From: Planotetraspora sp. A-T 1434
Lineage (GTDB): Bacteria; Actinomycetota; Actinomycetes; Streptosporangiales; Streptosporangiaceae
Reading direction: 5' to 3'
Assembly (NCBI RefSeq): GCF_025420585.1
Contig: NZ_JAOEGB010000028.1
Span: forward strand, 34,190-98,189
Length of the DNA: 64,000 nucleotides
A program made the position numbers and the translations under genes. The stretch's first letter is position 1. Every line of letters starts with the position of its first letter. Shown here one piece after another: positions 1 to 9,598 of the stretch. Under the pieces are notes generated by a model, which did no database searches, was not told where the DNA came from, and worked only from the letters and a program-made list of their open reading frames with translations.

Positions 1-540
1 GGGGCCGCGGTCGTAGTAGATCTCGGTGCAGGGGCCGCCCGGGCCCGGCACGCCCATGTGCCAGTAGTTGTCCGCGAGACCGCGGCGCTGGATGCGCTCG
101 GCGGGGAGGCCGACCTTCTTGTGCCAGATGTCGAAGGCCTCGTCGTCGTCGAAGAAGACGGTCGCCCACAGCCGGTCCTCGGGGAAGCCGAAGCCGCCCT
201 GGGACTCGGGCCGGGTGAGCAGCTCCCACGCGAACGGGATCGCGTCGTCCTTGAAGTAGTCGCCGAACGAGAAGTTGCCCAGCATCTGGAAGAAGCTCGC
301 GTGCCGGGTCGTCTTGCCGACCTCGTCGATGTCCAACGTCCGCATGACCTTCTGCGCGCTGGTCGCCCGCTTGTACGGCGGCTTCTGCTGGCCCAGGAAG
401 TAGGGCTTGAACGGGACCATGCCCGCGTTGACCAGGAGGAGCGTCGGGTCCTCGGCGACCAGGCTGGCCGAGGGCACGACGGTGTGCCCGCGCTCCTCGA
501 AGAAGCGCAGGAAGCGGCGGGCGATCTCTGCCGACTCCAT
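1..540 (-). CDS. alaS: Alanyl-tRNA synthetase, N-terminal part (cut by left edge)
   Basis: This encodes about the first 180 residues of alanyl-tRNA synthetase, which charges tRNA-Ala in the cytoplasm. The class II core is recognisable from [15 protein letters not shown] and [16 protein letters not shown], with the usual N-terminus [11 protein letters not shown] place the start at the ATG at 540 because AAAGG (553-557) lies about 12 nt upstream. An in-frame ATG at 552 would abut that AAAGG and leave no spacing. The stop of the upstream small membrane protein (542) nearly touches this start, so the two genes are probably co-transcribed and translationally coupled. The catalytic rest, the editing domain and the C-Ala domain lie outside the window. 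Confidence 0.95.
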   Translation of the reverse strand, partial: MESAEIARRFLRFFEERGHTVVPSASLVAEDPTLLLVNAGMVPFKPYFLGQQKPPYKRATSAQKVMRTLDIDEVGKTTRHASFFQMLGNFSFGDYFKDDAIPFAWELLTRPESQGGFGFPEDRLWATVFFDDDEAFDIWHKKVGLPAERIQRRGLADNYWHMGVPGPGGPCTEIYYDRGP

Positions 541-541
541 T

Positions 542-835
542 TCAGCGGCCATCCTTTACGTCGTCGTGTCTGCTGAGAGTGGTTGCATCAGCACTGGTTC
601 GTTCAGCACTGGTTCGTTCAACACTGTCGAGGCCGAAGCCGGCCCGCAACTCGGTTTCCCTGCTCGCCGAGAGGCGACGCACGTCCTCGGCGAAGCCCCT
701 GAGCTGGTCGGCGAACGTCACCGCGCGATCGGCCGCGCGCCTCGCCACGTGGTCCGGGCGCAATGACTGAAGCTTACGCATCACCCAGACCGCCAGGTAC
801 GCGCCGAGGGCCATGTAAAAGAGCCGCCGGATCAC
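542..835 (-). CDS. Small membrane-anchored protein, DUF6167-type
   Basis: A 97-residue protein that starts at a GTG overlapping the upstream stop as GTGA (835/832). An N-terminal hydrophobic stretch ([19 protein letters not shown], about residues 3-21) is followed by a charged helical tail ending VKDGR. It resembles the small DUF6167 proteins found next to alaS in actinobacteria. Its function is unknown. The GTGA coupling and the near-overlap with alaS place it in an operon DUF948-DUF6167-alaS. The family name is from memory; the reading frame is supported by the tight coupling on both sides. Confidence 0.75.
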   Translation of the reverse strand: MIRRLFYMALGAYLAVWVMRKLQSLRPDHVARRAADRAVTFADQLRGFAEDVRRLSASRETELRAGFGLDSVERTSAERTSADATTLSRHDDVKDGR

Positions 836-1302
836 CCGCGCCGCCTCCCGGCGCCGGCGCCGCGCCGCTCGGACGGAGCGCGCATCCTGGGAACGGCGGG
901 CCGTTCGGCCCCCTGTGTGACGGGCGTGACGGGCGCGCTCCGGGCGGGGCGCCCCCGGCGCCCGGCGATCGCGGCGCGGATGCCGTGGCCGAGCGCGGAG
1001 ATTTTGATCACGGGACCGGCCAGCAGCACGGAGGCGACGCCGGTGATCTTCACCATGTTGCCGCTCACGTCGCGCATGTTGTGGGTGATGGCGTCGACCG
1101 TGACGAGCTGGCGGTTGGTCTCGGAGACCGTCTGGCTCACGTCCTCTAGCAGCGGCACGACCCGGTCGGTCAGCTCCGCCACCGTCTTGGTGGTCTCGGC
1201 CAGCAGGCGCGCCAGCCTCACCAGCACGACGGCCATGAAGCAGACCAGGATCGCCCAGAACATGGCGACGATCAGGCCCGCGACCTCTCCCGCGGTAAGC
1301 AT
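832..1302 (-). CDS. DUF948 domain membrane protein
   Basis: A 156-residue protein with one N-terminal transmembrane helix (about residues 8-30, GLIVAMFWAILVCFMAVVLV). A long amphipathic, coiled-coil-like segment follows (LARLLAETTKTVAELTDRV through NRQLVTVDAITHNM), then a second hydrophobic patch (VASVLLAGPVIKISAL) and a basic, Pro/Arg-rich disordered tail. This is the usual layout of DUF948 proteins, which sit upstream of alaS in actinobacteria; their role is not established. It overlaps the next gene by four bases (GTGA), so coupled translation is likely. Confidence 0.8.
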   Translation of the reverse strand: MLTAGEVAGLIVAMFWAILVCFMAVVLVRLARLLAETTKTVAELTDRVVPLLEDVSQTVSETNRQLVTVDAITHNMRDVSGNMVKITGVASVLLAGPVIKISALGHGIRAAIAGRRGRPARSAPVTPVTQGAERPAVPRMRAPSERRGAGAGRRRG

Positions 1303-1406
1303 GTGCCGATCTCCCTAGATCACCGGAGCTGGAATGGCAAGACCCTATCGCGAACGCTCTGCCCGCCGATGCCTGCCACACGCCTCCGGAACCCGTACGG
1401 CGGGTG

Positions 1407-2723
1407 CTACGTGGTCTTGTCGCCCCGCAGAAAGCCGCGGATCTTGGCCCATCTCTCCCCGAAGTGGCCCTCGGCGCCGTGCCGGGTCGGCTCGTAGTAG
1501 CGCCGGTCCCGGAGCTCCTCGGGGGCGTAGTCCTGCCGGACCAGGCCGTGCTCGAAGTCGTGCGGGTACTGGTAGCCCTTGCCGTGGCCGAGCTTCTTGG
1601 CCCCCGGGTAGTGGCCGTCGCGCAGGTGACCGGGGACCTGCCCGATGAGGCCGCGCCGTACGTCGTCGGAGGCGGCGCCGATGGCCTTGACGACCGCGTT
1701 GGACTTGGGCGCCAGGGCGCAGTGGATCACCGCCTGGGCCAGGTTGATCCGCCCTTCGGGGAGGCCGATGAACTCGACCGCCTGGGCGGCCGCCACCGCG
1801 ATCTGCAGGCACGTGGGGTCGGCCATGCCGACGTCCTCGGACGCGAAGATGACGATGCGGCGGGCGATGAACCGGGGGTCCTCCCCGGCCTCGACCATCC
1901 GGGCCAGGTAGTGCAGCGCGGCGTCCGCGTCGGAGCCCCGCATGCTCTTGATGAACGCGCTGATCACGTCGTAGTGCTGGTCGCCCTGGCGGTCGTAGCG
2001 GACGGCCGCCTTGTCGACGGCCTTCTCCACCACCTCGACCGTGACGTCGCCGGCCAGCAGCGCCGCGGCCTCCAGGTAGGTCAGCGACCGGCGGGCGTCC
2101 CCTCCGGCGAGCCGTACGAGCTGGTCGAGGGCCTCGGGGTGGAGGACGACGCGCCCGTCCAGGCCGCGCGGGTCGGCGACGGCGCGCTCCAGGACCGCGC
2201 GGACGTCGTCGTCCGTCAGCGACTCGAGGGTGAGCAGCAGCGAGCGGGACAGCAGGGGCGAGATGACGGAGAAGAACGGGTTCTCCGTGGTGGCGCCGAT
2301 GAACGTGACCCACCGGTTCTCGACGGCCGGCAGCAGCGCGTCCTGCTGGGCCTTGTTGAACCGGTGGACCTCGTCGACGAACAGCACGGTCTGGCGGCCG
2401 GTCATGCCGAGCTCGCGGCGGGCCTGGTCGATGGCGGCGCGGACGTCCTTGACGCCCGCCGAGACGGCCGACACCTCGACGAACCGGCGCTTGGTGGCGT
2501 TGGAGACGACGTAAGCCAGCGTCGTCTTGCCCGTTCCCGGCGGCCCCCAGAGGAACAGCGACATCGGGGCCTCGCTCTCGACCAGCCGGCGCAGGGGCGT
2601 GCCGGGCCCGAGCAGATGCCGCTGGCCGATCACCTCGTCGAGCCCTCGTGGCCGCATGCGCACGGCCAGCGGCTCCTGGCTCCTGTGGGCCTCCTCGGCC
2701 GCCGAATCGAACAGGCTCTCCAC
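1407..2723 (-). CDS. rarA: Replication-associated recombination protein A (AAA+ ATPase)
   Basis: A 438-residue RarA/MgsA-family ATPase, which acts at stalled replication forks and is related to clamp-loader subunits. Visible features are [15 protein letters not shown] near the N-terminus, Walker [11 protein letters not shown] (about residues 54-63), Walker [10 protein letters not shown] (about 115), sensor-1 GATTENPFF (about 138), and a C-terminal tetramerisation region ending in a family-typical [14 protein letters not shown] segment. The start is the GTG at 2723, 16 bp after the DUF2231 stop, with only a weak ribosome site. Length fits the family. It is probably in the same minus-strand transcript as its neighbours. 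Confidence 0.95.
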   Translation of the reverse strand: MESLFDSAAEEAHRSQEPLAVRMRPRGLDEVIGQRHLLGPGTPLRRLVESEAPMSLFLWGPPGTGKTTLAYVVSNATKRRFVEVSAVSAGVKDVRAAIDQARRELGMTGRQTVLFVDEVHRFNKAQQDALLPAVENRWVTFIGATTENPFFSVISPLLSRSLLLTLESLTDDDVRAVLERAVADPRGLDGRVVLHPEALDQLVRLAGGDARRSLTYLEAAALLAGDVTVEVVEKAVDKAAVRYDRQGDQHYDVISAFIKSMRGSDADAALHYLARMVEAGEDPRFIARRIVIFASEDVGMADPTCLQIAVAAAQAVEFIGLPEGRINLAQAVIHCALAPKSNAVVKAIGAASDDVRRGLIGQVPGHLRDGHYPGAKKLGHGKGYQYPHDFEHGLVRQDYAPEELRDRRYYEPTRHGAEGHFGERWAKIRGFLRGDKTT

Positions 2724-2739
2724 AACGCCGACCCTACCG

Positions 2740-3216
2740 TCAGGCGCCCCAGACCGCGGTCGCGCCGCTGTGGCCCGTCCGCACGACGTAGTAGCCGACG
2801 ACCAGGGCCAGCAGGACCGTGGCGGCGGACAGCACGAGCGTGACCGCCCTGGCGGAGGAGGAGGCGGCGGCTCCCGGGTCCCGGCGCGTCCGGGTGACGT
2901 AGACCAGCACCAGCGTGACGACGGCCAGCCCGAGCGTGAGGAACAGCAGGGGGTCGGCGAACTCCTCGTGCGTGGCGACCGGCGTGGGCGTCTGCCCGTG
3001 GAACAGCCGCTCCTTGAGGGCGTCGCCGCTCTCCTGCGCCGCGAACACCGAGACGGGCGCGGCCAGCGCGCTCAGCACGACCGCCCAGTCGAGCTTCTGG
3101 CGGAACCGGGGCAGCACGACGTAACCGATGGCGAGCACCGCGAGCAGCGGAGTCACCATCACCGCCAGGTGGATGATCAGCGGATGGGCGGGGAGGCCGA
3201 AGATCTGGTCGAACAT
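2740..3216 (-). CDS. DUF2231 integral membrane protein
   Basis: A 158-residue protein with four predicted transmembrane segments ([79 protein letters not shown]). It begins with [15 protein letters not shown], the conserved opening of DUF2231 proteins, in which an early histidine pair is typical; some homologues are associated with haem or redox proteins, but no function is established. The ATG at 3216 is preceded by AGGAG at good spacing. It lies 16 bp before rarA and divergent from the cyclophilin gene. Confidence 0.8.
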   Translation of the reverse strand: MFDQIFGLPAHPLIIHLAVMVTPLLAVLAIGYVVLPRFRQKLDWAVVLSALAAPVSVFAAQESGDALKERLFHGQTPTPVATHEEFADPLLFLTLGLAVVTLVLVYVTRTRRDPGAAASSSARAVTLVLSAATVLLALVVGYYVVRTGHSGATAVWGA

Positions 3217-3362
3217 GGTTCATCGCTCCTGTGACGGGGGTTCGAGCGGGCGCTCCGGAAAAGGCGAGGCGCTTCACCCTCATACGGATTCGGTCAGCAG
3301 GAGGTTCCCAGGAAGATCTGAAAGGGAGATGAAGGCTGTGCCGGTGATGCCGCAGAAGGTCA

Positions 3363-3392
3363 TTGATACCCATGGGGCGTCTGCTTTATACG
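3363..3392 (+). promoter_or_regulatory. Candidate sigma-70-type promoter for the first cyclophilin gene
   Basis: TTGATA at 3363-3368 and TTTATA at 3385-3390, separated by 16 bp, lie about 85 bp upstream of the GTG start in an otherwise GC-rich intergenic stretch (3217-3474). It was found by reading only. Confidence 0.4.
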
Positions 3393-3474
3393 GACTCAAC
3401 GGGATCGCGGATAGAGTGACGCATCGCGGTGGTCAATCGACGGCCAAATCGACGGCAAAAGGGAAGGCACAGCG

Positions 3475-4356
3475 GTGACCGACACTGATCGGCAGAAGCA
3501 ACCGGCTTCGCGTGTGAGGACGGCCAAGCGCACCACCACCCTCGGCGTGGGGCTTGGTGTCCTCGTGATGGCGGGTGGTCTCGCGGCCTGCGGTGGCGGT
3601 GCTAAGAACGGGGCACAGGCGAGCCCCTCCGCCCCGTCCGCCTCTCCCTCGGCGGCGGGTCCGTCGGCGACCCAGTCGGCGCTTCCGGCCCCGACCGTGA
3701 CCGCGGTGCCCTCGGACCTGCGGAAGGTCACCTGCGAGTATCGCAAGGACGACTCGGGAAGCCCGGCCAAATTCGTGGGCTTCCCGCCCAAGAAGCTGAG
3801 CGCCCAGGTCATCAAGGCGACGACGATGACGATCAAGACCAACCTCGGCGCGATCGTCATCGACCTGGCTCCGGGGCAGACCCCGTGCACGGTGAACTCC
3901 TTCGCGTTCCTCGCGAAGAAGAACTACTTCGACAACACGGTCTGCCACCGTCTCACCACCGTTCAGACGAACGGCCTGGGCCTGCTGCAGTGCGGCGACC
4001 CGCAGGCGAAGGGCGACGCCGAGAACCCGACCGACGGCACGGGCGGCCCCGGCTACCTGTTCAACGATGAGAACCTCGGCCCGCAGTACACCCGGGGCGT
4101 CGTCTTCATGGCCCAGGGCGGTGAGGACGCCAACTCCAACGGAAGCCAGTTCGCGATCTCCTACACGGACGAGAACGCCCAGCTTCCGCAGGCGTACACG
4201 CCGTTCGGCATCGTGCGGAAGGGCATGGACATCGTCGACAAGATCGTCAAGGGCGGCGTGAAGACCGCCAAGGACGGCAAGGACATCACCAGCGACGAGG
4301 GCGGCTCCAACGCCCCCAAGATCCGCGTGCTGATCAAGGACCTCGCGGTCTCCTGA
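3475..4356 (+). CDS. Cyclophilin-type peptidyl-prolyl isomerase, lipoprotein
   Basis: A 293-residue protein. The N-terminus has a basic region, a hydrophobic stretch and a lipobox (GLAAC, Cys at about residue 39), so it is expected on the outer face of the cytoplasmic membrane. A Ser/Pro/Ala linker follows, then a cyclophilin domain from about residue 118 (MTIKTNLGAIVIDL ... FMAQGGEDANSNGSQFAI ... YTPFGIVRKGMDIVDKI). The usual FHR active-site motif is CHR here, and further cysteines occur at PCTVNSF and LLQCGDP. The GTG start has GGGAAGG 7 nt upstream. Proline isomerisation of exported proteins is the likely role. A sibling gene lies at 8679. Confidence 0.9.
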   Translation: MTDTDRQKQPASRVRTAKRTTTLGVGLGVLVMAGGLAACGGGAKNGAQASPSAPSASPSAAGPSATQSALPAPTVTAVPSDLRKVTCEYRKDDSGSPAKFVGFPPKKLSAQVIKATTMTIKTNLGAIVIDLAPGQTPCTVNSFAFLAKKNYFDNTVCHRLTTVQTNGLGLLQCGDPQAKGDAENPTDGTGGPGYLFNDENLGPQYTRGVVFMAQGGEDANSNGSQFAISYTDENAQLPQAYTPFGIVRKGMDIVDKIVKGGVKTAKDGKDITSDEGGSNAPKIRVLIKDLAVS

Positions 4357-4365
4357 AACGCTCCC

Positions 4366-4631
4366 GCATGATCACGACTCCCGCGTGATCATGCAGGGAT
4401 TCCCGCTTGAGACCGCCACGCCGCCGTTTCATCGCGCGTGATCATGCGGGCATTCCCGCGCAAGCCTACGACCTGCCGCTTCGCCGTACGTGATCATGCA
4501 CTTGGCGACTGCCTGCATGATCACGGATGCGGTCACGGCATGTTAAGGCGGGTTGCGGGGAAAGCGCGCATGATCACGAATCGGATGCGGGCTGGCAGAC
4601 GGCCCTCCCCGGGAATGTGTGCATGATCACG
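4366..4631. repeat. Intergenic repeat array A (core CGTGATCATGCA)
   Basis: Seven copies of the 12-bp core lie between the convergent ends of the cyclophilin gene and aspS. Forward copies start at 4384, 4437 and 4489; inverted copies end at 4525, 4578 and 4631; a lone inverted copy is at 4366-4376. Spacing within each half is 52-54 bp and the two halves face each other around about 4507. The core is followed by a looser TTCCCG block in several units. See arrays B to E. Confidence 0.9.
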
Positions 4632-4662
4632 GCCCTCCCGTTGTGGCTCGGGAGGGCCGTGA
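4627..4662. terminator. Strong bidirectional hairpin terminator
   Basis: A perfect 14-bp inverted repeat (4627-4640 with 4649-4662; core GGCCCTCCCG/CGGGAGGGCC) with an 8-nt loop lies 28 bp beyond the aspS stop. Its first arm runs straight out of the last repeat core of array A. It could end aspS on the minus strand and back up termination of the cyclophilin gene. Confidence 0.75.
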
Positions 4663-4689
4663 CAGAGCCGTTGACGGCGCCGTTGGCGA

Positions 4690-6450
4690 TCAGGCCTGGC
4701 CGGTGGTCTCGGCCTTGGGCTTGGCGTCCACGCCGGCCTCCTTGCGCTGGTCACCCGTGATCGGGGTCGGCGCGCCCGTCAGCGGGTCGTAGCCGGACGC
4801 GGTCTTCGGAAACGCGATGACGTCCCGGATCGACTCGCCGCCCGCGAGCAGCATGCAGACCCGGTCCCAGCCGTAGGCGATGCCCCCGTGCGGCGGCGGG
4901 CCGTACTTGAACGCCTCGAGCAGGAAGCCGAACTTGCTCTCGGCCTCCTCCTTGGAGATGCCGAGCACGTCGAAGACGCGCTGCTGCATCTCGGCCCGGT
5001 GGATACGGATCGAGCCGCCGCCGATCTCCATGCCGTTGCAGACCATGTCGTACGCGTACGCCAGGGCTTCGCCGGGCTTGTCCTGGAAGTTGTCGGCCCA
5101 CTCGGGCTTCGGGCCGGTAAAGGGGTGGTGGACGGCGGTCCAGCCGATCTCGCGGCCGACCTCATCGAAGACAGGCTCGAACATCGGGGCGTCGACGATC
5201 CACAGGAACGACCACTGCGACTCGTCGATCAGGCCGCAGCGGCGGCCGATCTCCAGCCGGGCCGCGCCGAGCAGCTCCCGCGAGGGGCCGAGCGCACCAG
5301 CGGCGAAGAAGATCGCGTCGCCGGGCTTGGCGCCGGTCGCCTCCGCCAGGCCGGCGGTCTCGGCCTCGGACAGGTTCTTCGCCACCGGGCCGCCGAAACC
5401 GTCCTCCTGGACGAGCACGTACGCCAGCCCCCGGGCGCCCCGGGCCTTGGCCCAGTCCTGCCAGCCGTCGAGCTCCTTGCGGGTCTGCGACCCGCCGCCC
5501 GGCATGACGACGGCCCCGACGTACGGCGCCTGGAACACGCGGAAGGTGGTGTTCGCGAAGTACTTCGTCAGGTCGACCAGCTCGACGCCGAACCGCAGGT
5601 CGGGCTTGTCCGAGCCGTACCGGGCCATCGCCTCGGCGTAGGTGATCCGCGGCAGCGGCGACGGCAGCTCGTAGCCGATCGTCTCCTTCCAGATGCGCCC
5701 GATCAGGGCCTCGCCCAGCTCGATCACGTCGTCCTGGTCGACGAACGACATCTCGATGTCGATCTGGGTGAACTCGGGCTGCCGGTCGGCCCGCAGGTCT
5801 TCGTCGCGGAAGCAGCGGGCGAGCTGGTAGTAGCGCTCCAGACCCGAGACCATGAGGAGTTGCTTGAAGAGCTGCGGCGACTGCGGCAGGGCGTACCAGT
5901 TGCCCGGCTGGAGGCGCACCGGGACCAGGAAGTCACGGGCGCCCTCGGGCGTGGACCGGGTGAGGTTCGGCGTCTCGACGTAGACGAAGCCGCGCTCCCG
6001 CATGACCTCGTTCGCCAGGTAGGTCGCCTGCGAGCGGGTCCGCAGCGCCTCGGCGATCTGCTGCCGCCGGATGTCGAGGTAGCGGTACTTCAGCCGCGCC
6101 TCCTCCGACACGCCTGTGCTGCCCTCGATCGGGAACGGCAGCGGCGCCGACTCGCTCAGCACCTCCACCTCGGAGGCGACGACCTCGATCTCGCCGGTCG
6201 GCAGGTCGGGGTTCTCGTTGCCCTCGGGCCGGACGCGGACCTCTCCCGTCACCTTGACGCAATACTCCGAGCGCAGGTCGTGAGCATGGTCCTCCTCGCG
6301 GAAGACGACCTGGGCCGAGCCGGAGGCGTCGCGCAGGTCGATGAAGACCACGCCACCGTGGTCGCGCCGGCGCGCCACCCAGCCCGCCAGCGTCACACGC
6401 TGTCCTGCATGCTCCTTACGAAGCGTCCCTGCTTCGTGAGTGCGGATCAC
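4690..6450 (-). CDS. aspS: Aspartyl-tRNA synthetase
   Basis: A 586-residue class IIb synthetase. It has an N-terminal OB-fold anticodon-binding domain ([19 protein letters not shown]), a catalytic core with motif 2 [18 protein letters not shown], a bacterial-type GAD insertion (about residues 280-420) and motif 3 [13 protein letters not shown] near residue 540. Length and insertion fit bacterial AspRS. Many actinobacteria use a non-discriminating AspRS with GatCAB, and I cannot tell which type this is from sequence alone. The GTG start overlaps the hisS stop as GTGA, so hisS and aspS are coupled. The 3' end runs into a strong terminator and repeat array A. Confidence 0.96.
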   Translation of the reverse strand: MIRTHEAGTLRKEHAGQRVTLAGWVARRRDHGGVVFIDLRDASGSAQVVFREEDHAHDLRSEYCVKVTGEVRVRPEGNENPDLPTGEIEVVASEVEVLSESAPLPFPIEGSTGVSEEARLKYRYLDIRRQQIAEALRTRSQATYLANEVMRERGFVYVETPNLTRSTPEGARDFLVPVRLQPGNWYALPQSPQLFKQLLMVSGLERYYQLARCFRDEDLRADRQPEFTQIDIEMSFVDQDDVIELGEALIGRIWKETIGYELPSPLPRITYAEAMARYGSDKPDLRFGVELVDLTKYFANTTFRVFQAPYVGAVVMPGGGSQTRKELDGWQDWAKARGARGLAYVLVQEDGFGGPVAKNLSEAETAGLAEATGAKPGDAIFFAAGALGPSRELLGAARLEIGRRCGLIDESQWSFLWIVDAPMFEPVFDEVGREIGWTAVHHPFTGPKPEWADNFQDKPGEALAYAYDMVCNGMEIGGGSIRIHRAEMQQRVFDVLGISKEEAESKFGFLLEAFKYGPPPHGGIAYGWDRVCMLLAGGESIRDVIAFPKTASGYDPLTGAPTPITGDQRKEAGVDAKPKAETTGQA

Positions 6451-7703
6451 GAGAGTTTCCCCTTCAAGACTTCGACGACCTCGGCGAGCGGCACCGCGGT
6501 CTGGTCGGCTGTGGTCAGGTCCTTCACTTGTACGGCTCCCGCCTCGAGATCTCGCTCGCCGAGGATCAGGGCGTAGCGGGCGCCACTGCGGTCGGCGGCC
6601 TTCATGGCGCCCTTGACGCCCCGGCCGCCGAAGGCCATATCGACCGCGAGGCCGGCCCGGCGCAGCTCACTGACCAGCGGGAAGATCCGCCGCCTGGCCT
6701 CCTCGCCCAGCGGGATGGCGAACACGTCGACGTGCCCGGCCCGCTCGGTGATCAGCCCCTCGGCCTCCATCGCGAGGACCGTCCGGTCGACCCCGAGGGC
6801 CCATCCGACGCTGGGCAGCGGCGGGCCGCCGATCATCTCGCTGAGACCGTCGTAGCGGCCTCCCCCGCCGACCGCGGACTGGGCGCCCAGGCCGTCGTGG
6901 ACGAACTCGAACGTCGTCCGCGTGTAGTAGTCGAGCCCCCGGACGAGCCTCGGGTCGTCGGTGTAGGCCACCCCGGCCGCCCCGAGCAGGCCGCGCACCT
7001 CCTCGTGGTAGGCCTTGCAGGCCCCGCAGAGGTGGTCGGTCACGAGGGGCGCGCCGACGAGCTGCGCCCTCACCTCGGGGCGCTTGTCGTCGAGGACCCG
7101 CAGCGGGTTGATCTCGATGCGCTGCCGGGTCGTCTCGTCGAGGTCGAGCCCGCGCAGGAAGTCCTGCAACGCCGCCCGATAGGCGGGGCGGCACTCCTTG
7201 CACCCGAGCGAGTTCAGCAGCAGCCGCACGTTCTTCAGGCCCAGCGAGGCGTAGCCGTCGGCGGCCAGCACGATCAGCTCGGCGTCGAGCGCCGGGTCCT
7301 CGGCTCCGAGGGCCTCCGCGCCCACCTGCGAGAAGTGACGGTAGCGGCCGGCCTGGGCGCGCTCGTAGCGGAAGTAGCTCCCGGAGTACCAGAGCTTGAT
7401 CGGGAGGGCCCCGCCGTACAGGCCGTGCTCGATGACGGCGCGCACCACGCTGGCCGTGCCCTCGGGGCGCAGCGTGAGCGACTGGCCGCCCCTGCTCTCG
7501 AACGTGTACATCTCTTTGGTCACAATGTCTGTCGACTCGCCGACCCCGCGCGAGAACAGGGCGGTGTCCTCGAATGCCGGCGTCTCGATGTAGCCGTAGC
7601 CCGCGCGGCGGGCGGGCGCGGACAGCGCGTCGCGCACGAGGAGTGCCCACTCCGATCGCGGCGGCAACCAGTCGAAGGTGCCCTTGGGCGCCTGAAAGCT
7701 CAT
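6447..7703 (-). CDS. hisS: Histidyl-tRNA synthetase
   Basis: A 418-residue class II synthetase. The N-terminus [13 protein letters not shown], the motif 2 segment [18 protein letters not shown], the histidine-specific [15 protein letters not shown] (about residue 260) and the C-terminal anticodon-binding domain ([17 protein letters not shown] onward) are all present. The ATG start shares one base with the stop of the upstream MBL hydrolase gene, and its own stop overlaps aspS. This MBL-hisS-aspS order forms one operon, a common actinobacterial arrangement. Confidence 0.97.
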   Translation of the reverse strand: MSFQAPKGTFDWLPPRSEWALLVRDALSAPARRAGYGYIETPAFEDTALFSRGVGESTDIVTKEMYTFESRGGQSLTLRPEGTASVVRAVIEHGLYGGALPIKLWYSGSYFRYERAQAGRYRHFSQVGAEALGAEDPALDAELIVLAADGYASLGLKNVRLLLNSLGCKECRPAYRAALQDFLRGLDLDETTRQRIEINPLRVLDDKRPEVRAQLVGAPLVTDHLCGACKAYHEEVRGLLGAAGVAYTDDPRLVRGLDYYTRTTFEFVHDGLGAQSAVGGGGRYDGLSEMIGGPPLPSVGWALGVDRTVLAMEAEGLITERAGHVDVFAIPLGEEARRRIFPLVSELRRAGLAVDMAFGGRGVKGAMKAADRSGARYALILGERDLEAGAVQVKDLTTADQTAVPLAEVVEVLKGKLS

Positions 7704-8389
7704 TACAGTCCCCTGCTAGGGCCCTCGTGCGGCGCCACTTCCCTCAGGTAGGGGTTGGTGGCCCGCTCGTGGCCGATGGTCGTCTGTGGTCCGTGGCCGG
7801 GCAGGACCGTCGTCTCGTCCGGCAGCCTCAGCGTCTTCGCGAGGCTGCGCAGCATCGTGGCGTAGTCTCCGCCCGGAAGATCGGTGCGGCCGATGGAGCC
7901 GGCGAACAGCAGGTCGCCCGCGAACAGGACCTGTGAGTCCTCGTAGGGCGTCCGGAACGTCACCGACCCCCTGGTATGGCCGGGAGTGTGATCGACCGTG
8001 ATGTCGAGACCGGCGAGCTTCAGCGTGGCGCCGTCGGTCAGCTCCCGCACGTCGTCGGGCTCGCTGAACTCCAGGCCGCCGAACAGCATCTGCCGGGCCT
8101 GCAGCGAGAGCCCCTTGCCGGGGTCCGACAGCAAGTCGCGGTCGTCGGCATGGATCCACGCGGGAACGTCGCGGGCGCCGCAGACCGGCACGACCGACCA
8201 CATGTGGTCGATGTGACCATGGGTGAGCAGCACCGCGACGGGCTTCAGCCGATGCTCGCGGAGCAGGTCGTCGATGCCCTCGACAGCGTCCTGACCAGGG
8301 TCGACGACCACACACTCCTCGCCTGCGGCGGGAGCGACGACATAGCAGTTGGTCTGGAACGACCCTGCGGGAAACCCGGCGACGAGCAC
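7703..8389 (-). CDS. Metallo-beta-lactamase-fold hydrolase (glyoxalase II-like)
   Basis: A 228-residue MBL-fold hydrolase. The metal-binding THGHIDHMW (about residues 56-64) is the HxHxDH motif; further ligands are visible at [10 protein letters not shown] (about 133) and [15 protein letters not shown] (about 156). The family includes hydroxyacylglutathione hydrolases and persulfide dioxygenases. Actinomycetes use mycothiol, so a glutathione substrate is unlikely. It starts at a GTG (8389), is coupled to hisS by a one-base overlap and is divergent from the second cyclophilin gene. The substrate is unknown. Confidence 0.88.
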   Translation of the reverse strand: MLVAGFPAGSFQTNCYVVAPAAGEECVVVDPGQDAVEGIDDLLREHRLKPVAVLLTHGHIDHMWSVVPVCGARDVPAWIHADDRDLLSDPGKGLSLQARQMLFGGLEFSEPDDVRELTDGATLKLAGLDITVDHTPGHTRGSVTFRTPYEDSQVLFAGDLLFAGSIGRTDLPGGDYATMLRSLAKTLRLPDETTVLPGHGPQTTIGHERATNPYLREVAPHEGPSRGL

Positions 8390-8525
8390 GGAAGCGGCCT
8401 CTGCGTCTCTGCGGATGTATCAAGGATTACGCGAGCGAATGTAACCGAAGGGTACCGGTGCGGGTCGGCGGGCTGCGAACCAATACCCGTGTGCCGATAC
8501 GATTCGCCCACCTCAATAGTCATTC

Positions 8526-8553
8526 TTGGAGCAGTCGAGCCGGATGCTATAGA
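8526..8553 (+). promoter_or_regulatory. Candidate promoter for the second cyclophilin gene
   Basis: TTGGAG at 8526-8531 and TATAGA at 8548-8553 with a 16-bp spacer lie in the divergent intergenic region 8390-8678, about 125 bp upstream of the GTG start. It was found by reading only. Confidence 0.35.
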
Positions 8554-8678
8554 GCGAGCTGCCGTTTCGGTGCACTTCTCCGGCGCGGCCGCCCGCCTGT
8601 GCGACGCCGGCATCCGGCCGCCCCATGGAAACGACCGTGGGAACGACCATCGGAAAACAGGACAGTCGGGAGGGCGAA

Positions 8679-9539
8679 GTGGTCACCGGCAAAGACCGTC
8701 AGAAGCAGCTGGCCCGGGAGCACTACCAGCGGCAGATTCAGGCGCGCGCCGAGCGCCAGCAGAAGGCCCGGCGCGCCGCGATCGTCGGGACCAGCGCGGC
8801 GGTCGTGGTCGTGATCGGCGGCATCGTGGCCGCGACGGCCATCCTGGGCGGCGAGGACGGCAACGCCACCACGTCCGCGGCGCCGTCCGCGAGCGCCGCG
8901 GCCAGCGCGGCGGCGGCCGAGCAGCCCAAGCCGTACGACCCGGCGACGGGGCTGTGCGGCTACGTCGCCGACAAGGGCAGCGGCCAGGTCAAGGACGTCG
9001 GCCTGCCGCCCGCGAAGGTGAGCACGGATCCGGCCACGATGACCATCAAGACGAACCTCGGGGACATCGTCGCCACGCTGGACTCCGCCAAGGCGCCGTG
9101 CACGGTCAACTCGTTCCGGTACCTGGCGTCGAAGAACTACTTCGACGGCAGCAAGTGCCACCGGATGGGGCCGGCGACCTTCCCGATCCTGCAGTGCGGC
9201 GACCCGCTGGCGAAGGCCGACGGCAAGAACCCGACCGACGGCCAGGGCGGACCCGGCTACCGCTTCGTCAACGAGAACCTCGCGGGCGCGAAGTACACCC
9301 GGGGCGTGCTGGCCATGGCCAACAGCGGCCCGGACACCAACGGCAGCCAGTTCTTCATCGTGTTCGGGGACACCGGGCTGAGCCCCGACTACACACCTTT
9401 CGGTACGGTGACCAAAGGGCTGGAAATCCTGGACAAGGTCGCCAAGCAGGGCGTCCTTCCCGGCGGAACAGGGGACGGCACGGGTGCGCCCAAGCAGCCC
9501 GTGGAAATCAAACACGTGACAATCACCGGCAAGAGCTGA
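8679..9539 (+). CDS. Cyclophilin-type peptidyl-prolyl isomerase, membrane-anchored
   Basis: A 286-residue protein. A charged cytoplasmic start (KDRQKQLAREHYQRQ) is followed by one transmembrane helix (AAIVGTSAAVVVVIGGIVAATAI), an Ala/Ser linker and an extracellular cyclophilin domain (MTIKTNLGDIVATL ... GVLAMANSGPDTNGSQFFIVF ... YTPFGTVTKGLEIL). As in the lipoprotein sibling at 3475, the active-site motif is CHR and cysteines recur at LCGY, PCTVNSF and LQCGDP. I start at the GTG at 8679 because GGGAGGG (8668-8674) sits just upstream. A start at 8625 would add 18 residues with no such site. It probably assists folding of exported proteins. Confidence 0.88.
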   Translation: MVTGKDRQKQLAREHYQRQIQARAERQQKARRAAIVGTSAAVVVVIGGIVAATAILGGEDGNATTSAAPSASAAASAAAAEQPKPYDPATGLCGYVADKGSGQVKDVGLPPAKVSTDPATMTIKTNLGDIVATLDSAKAPCTVNSFRYLASKNYFDGSKCHRMGPATFPILQCGDPLAKADGKNPTDGQGGPGYRFVNENLAGAKYTRGVLAMANSGPDTNGSQFFIVFGDTGLSPDYTPFGTVTKGLEILDKVAKQGVLPGGTGDGTGAPKQPVEIKHVTITGKS

Positions 9540-9598
9540 CGTAATACAACCAAGGGCATATCGGGCCCTGGAGGCTGATTCAAGTGCGGGAGGACACG

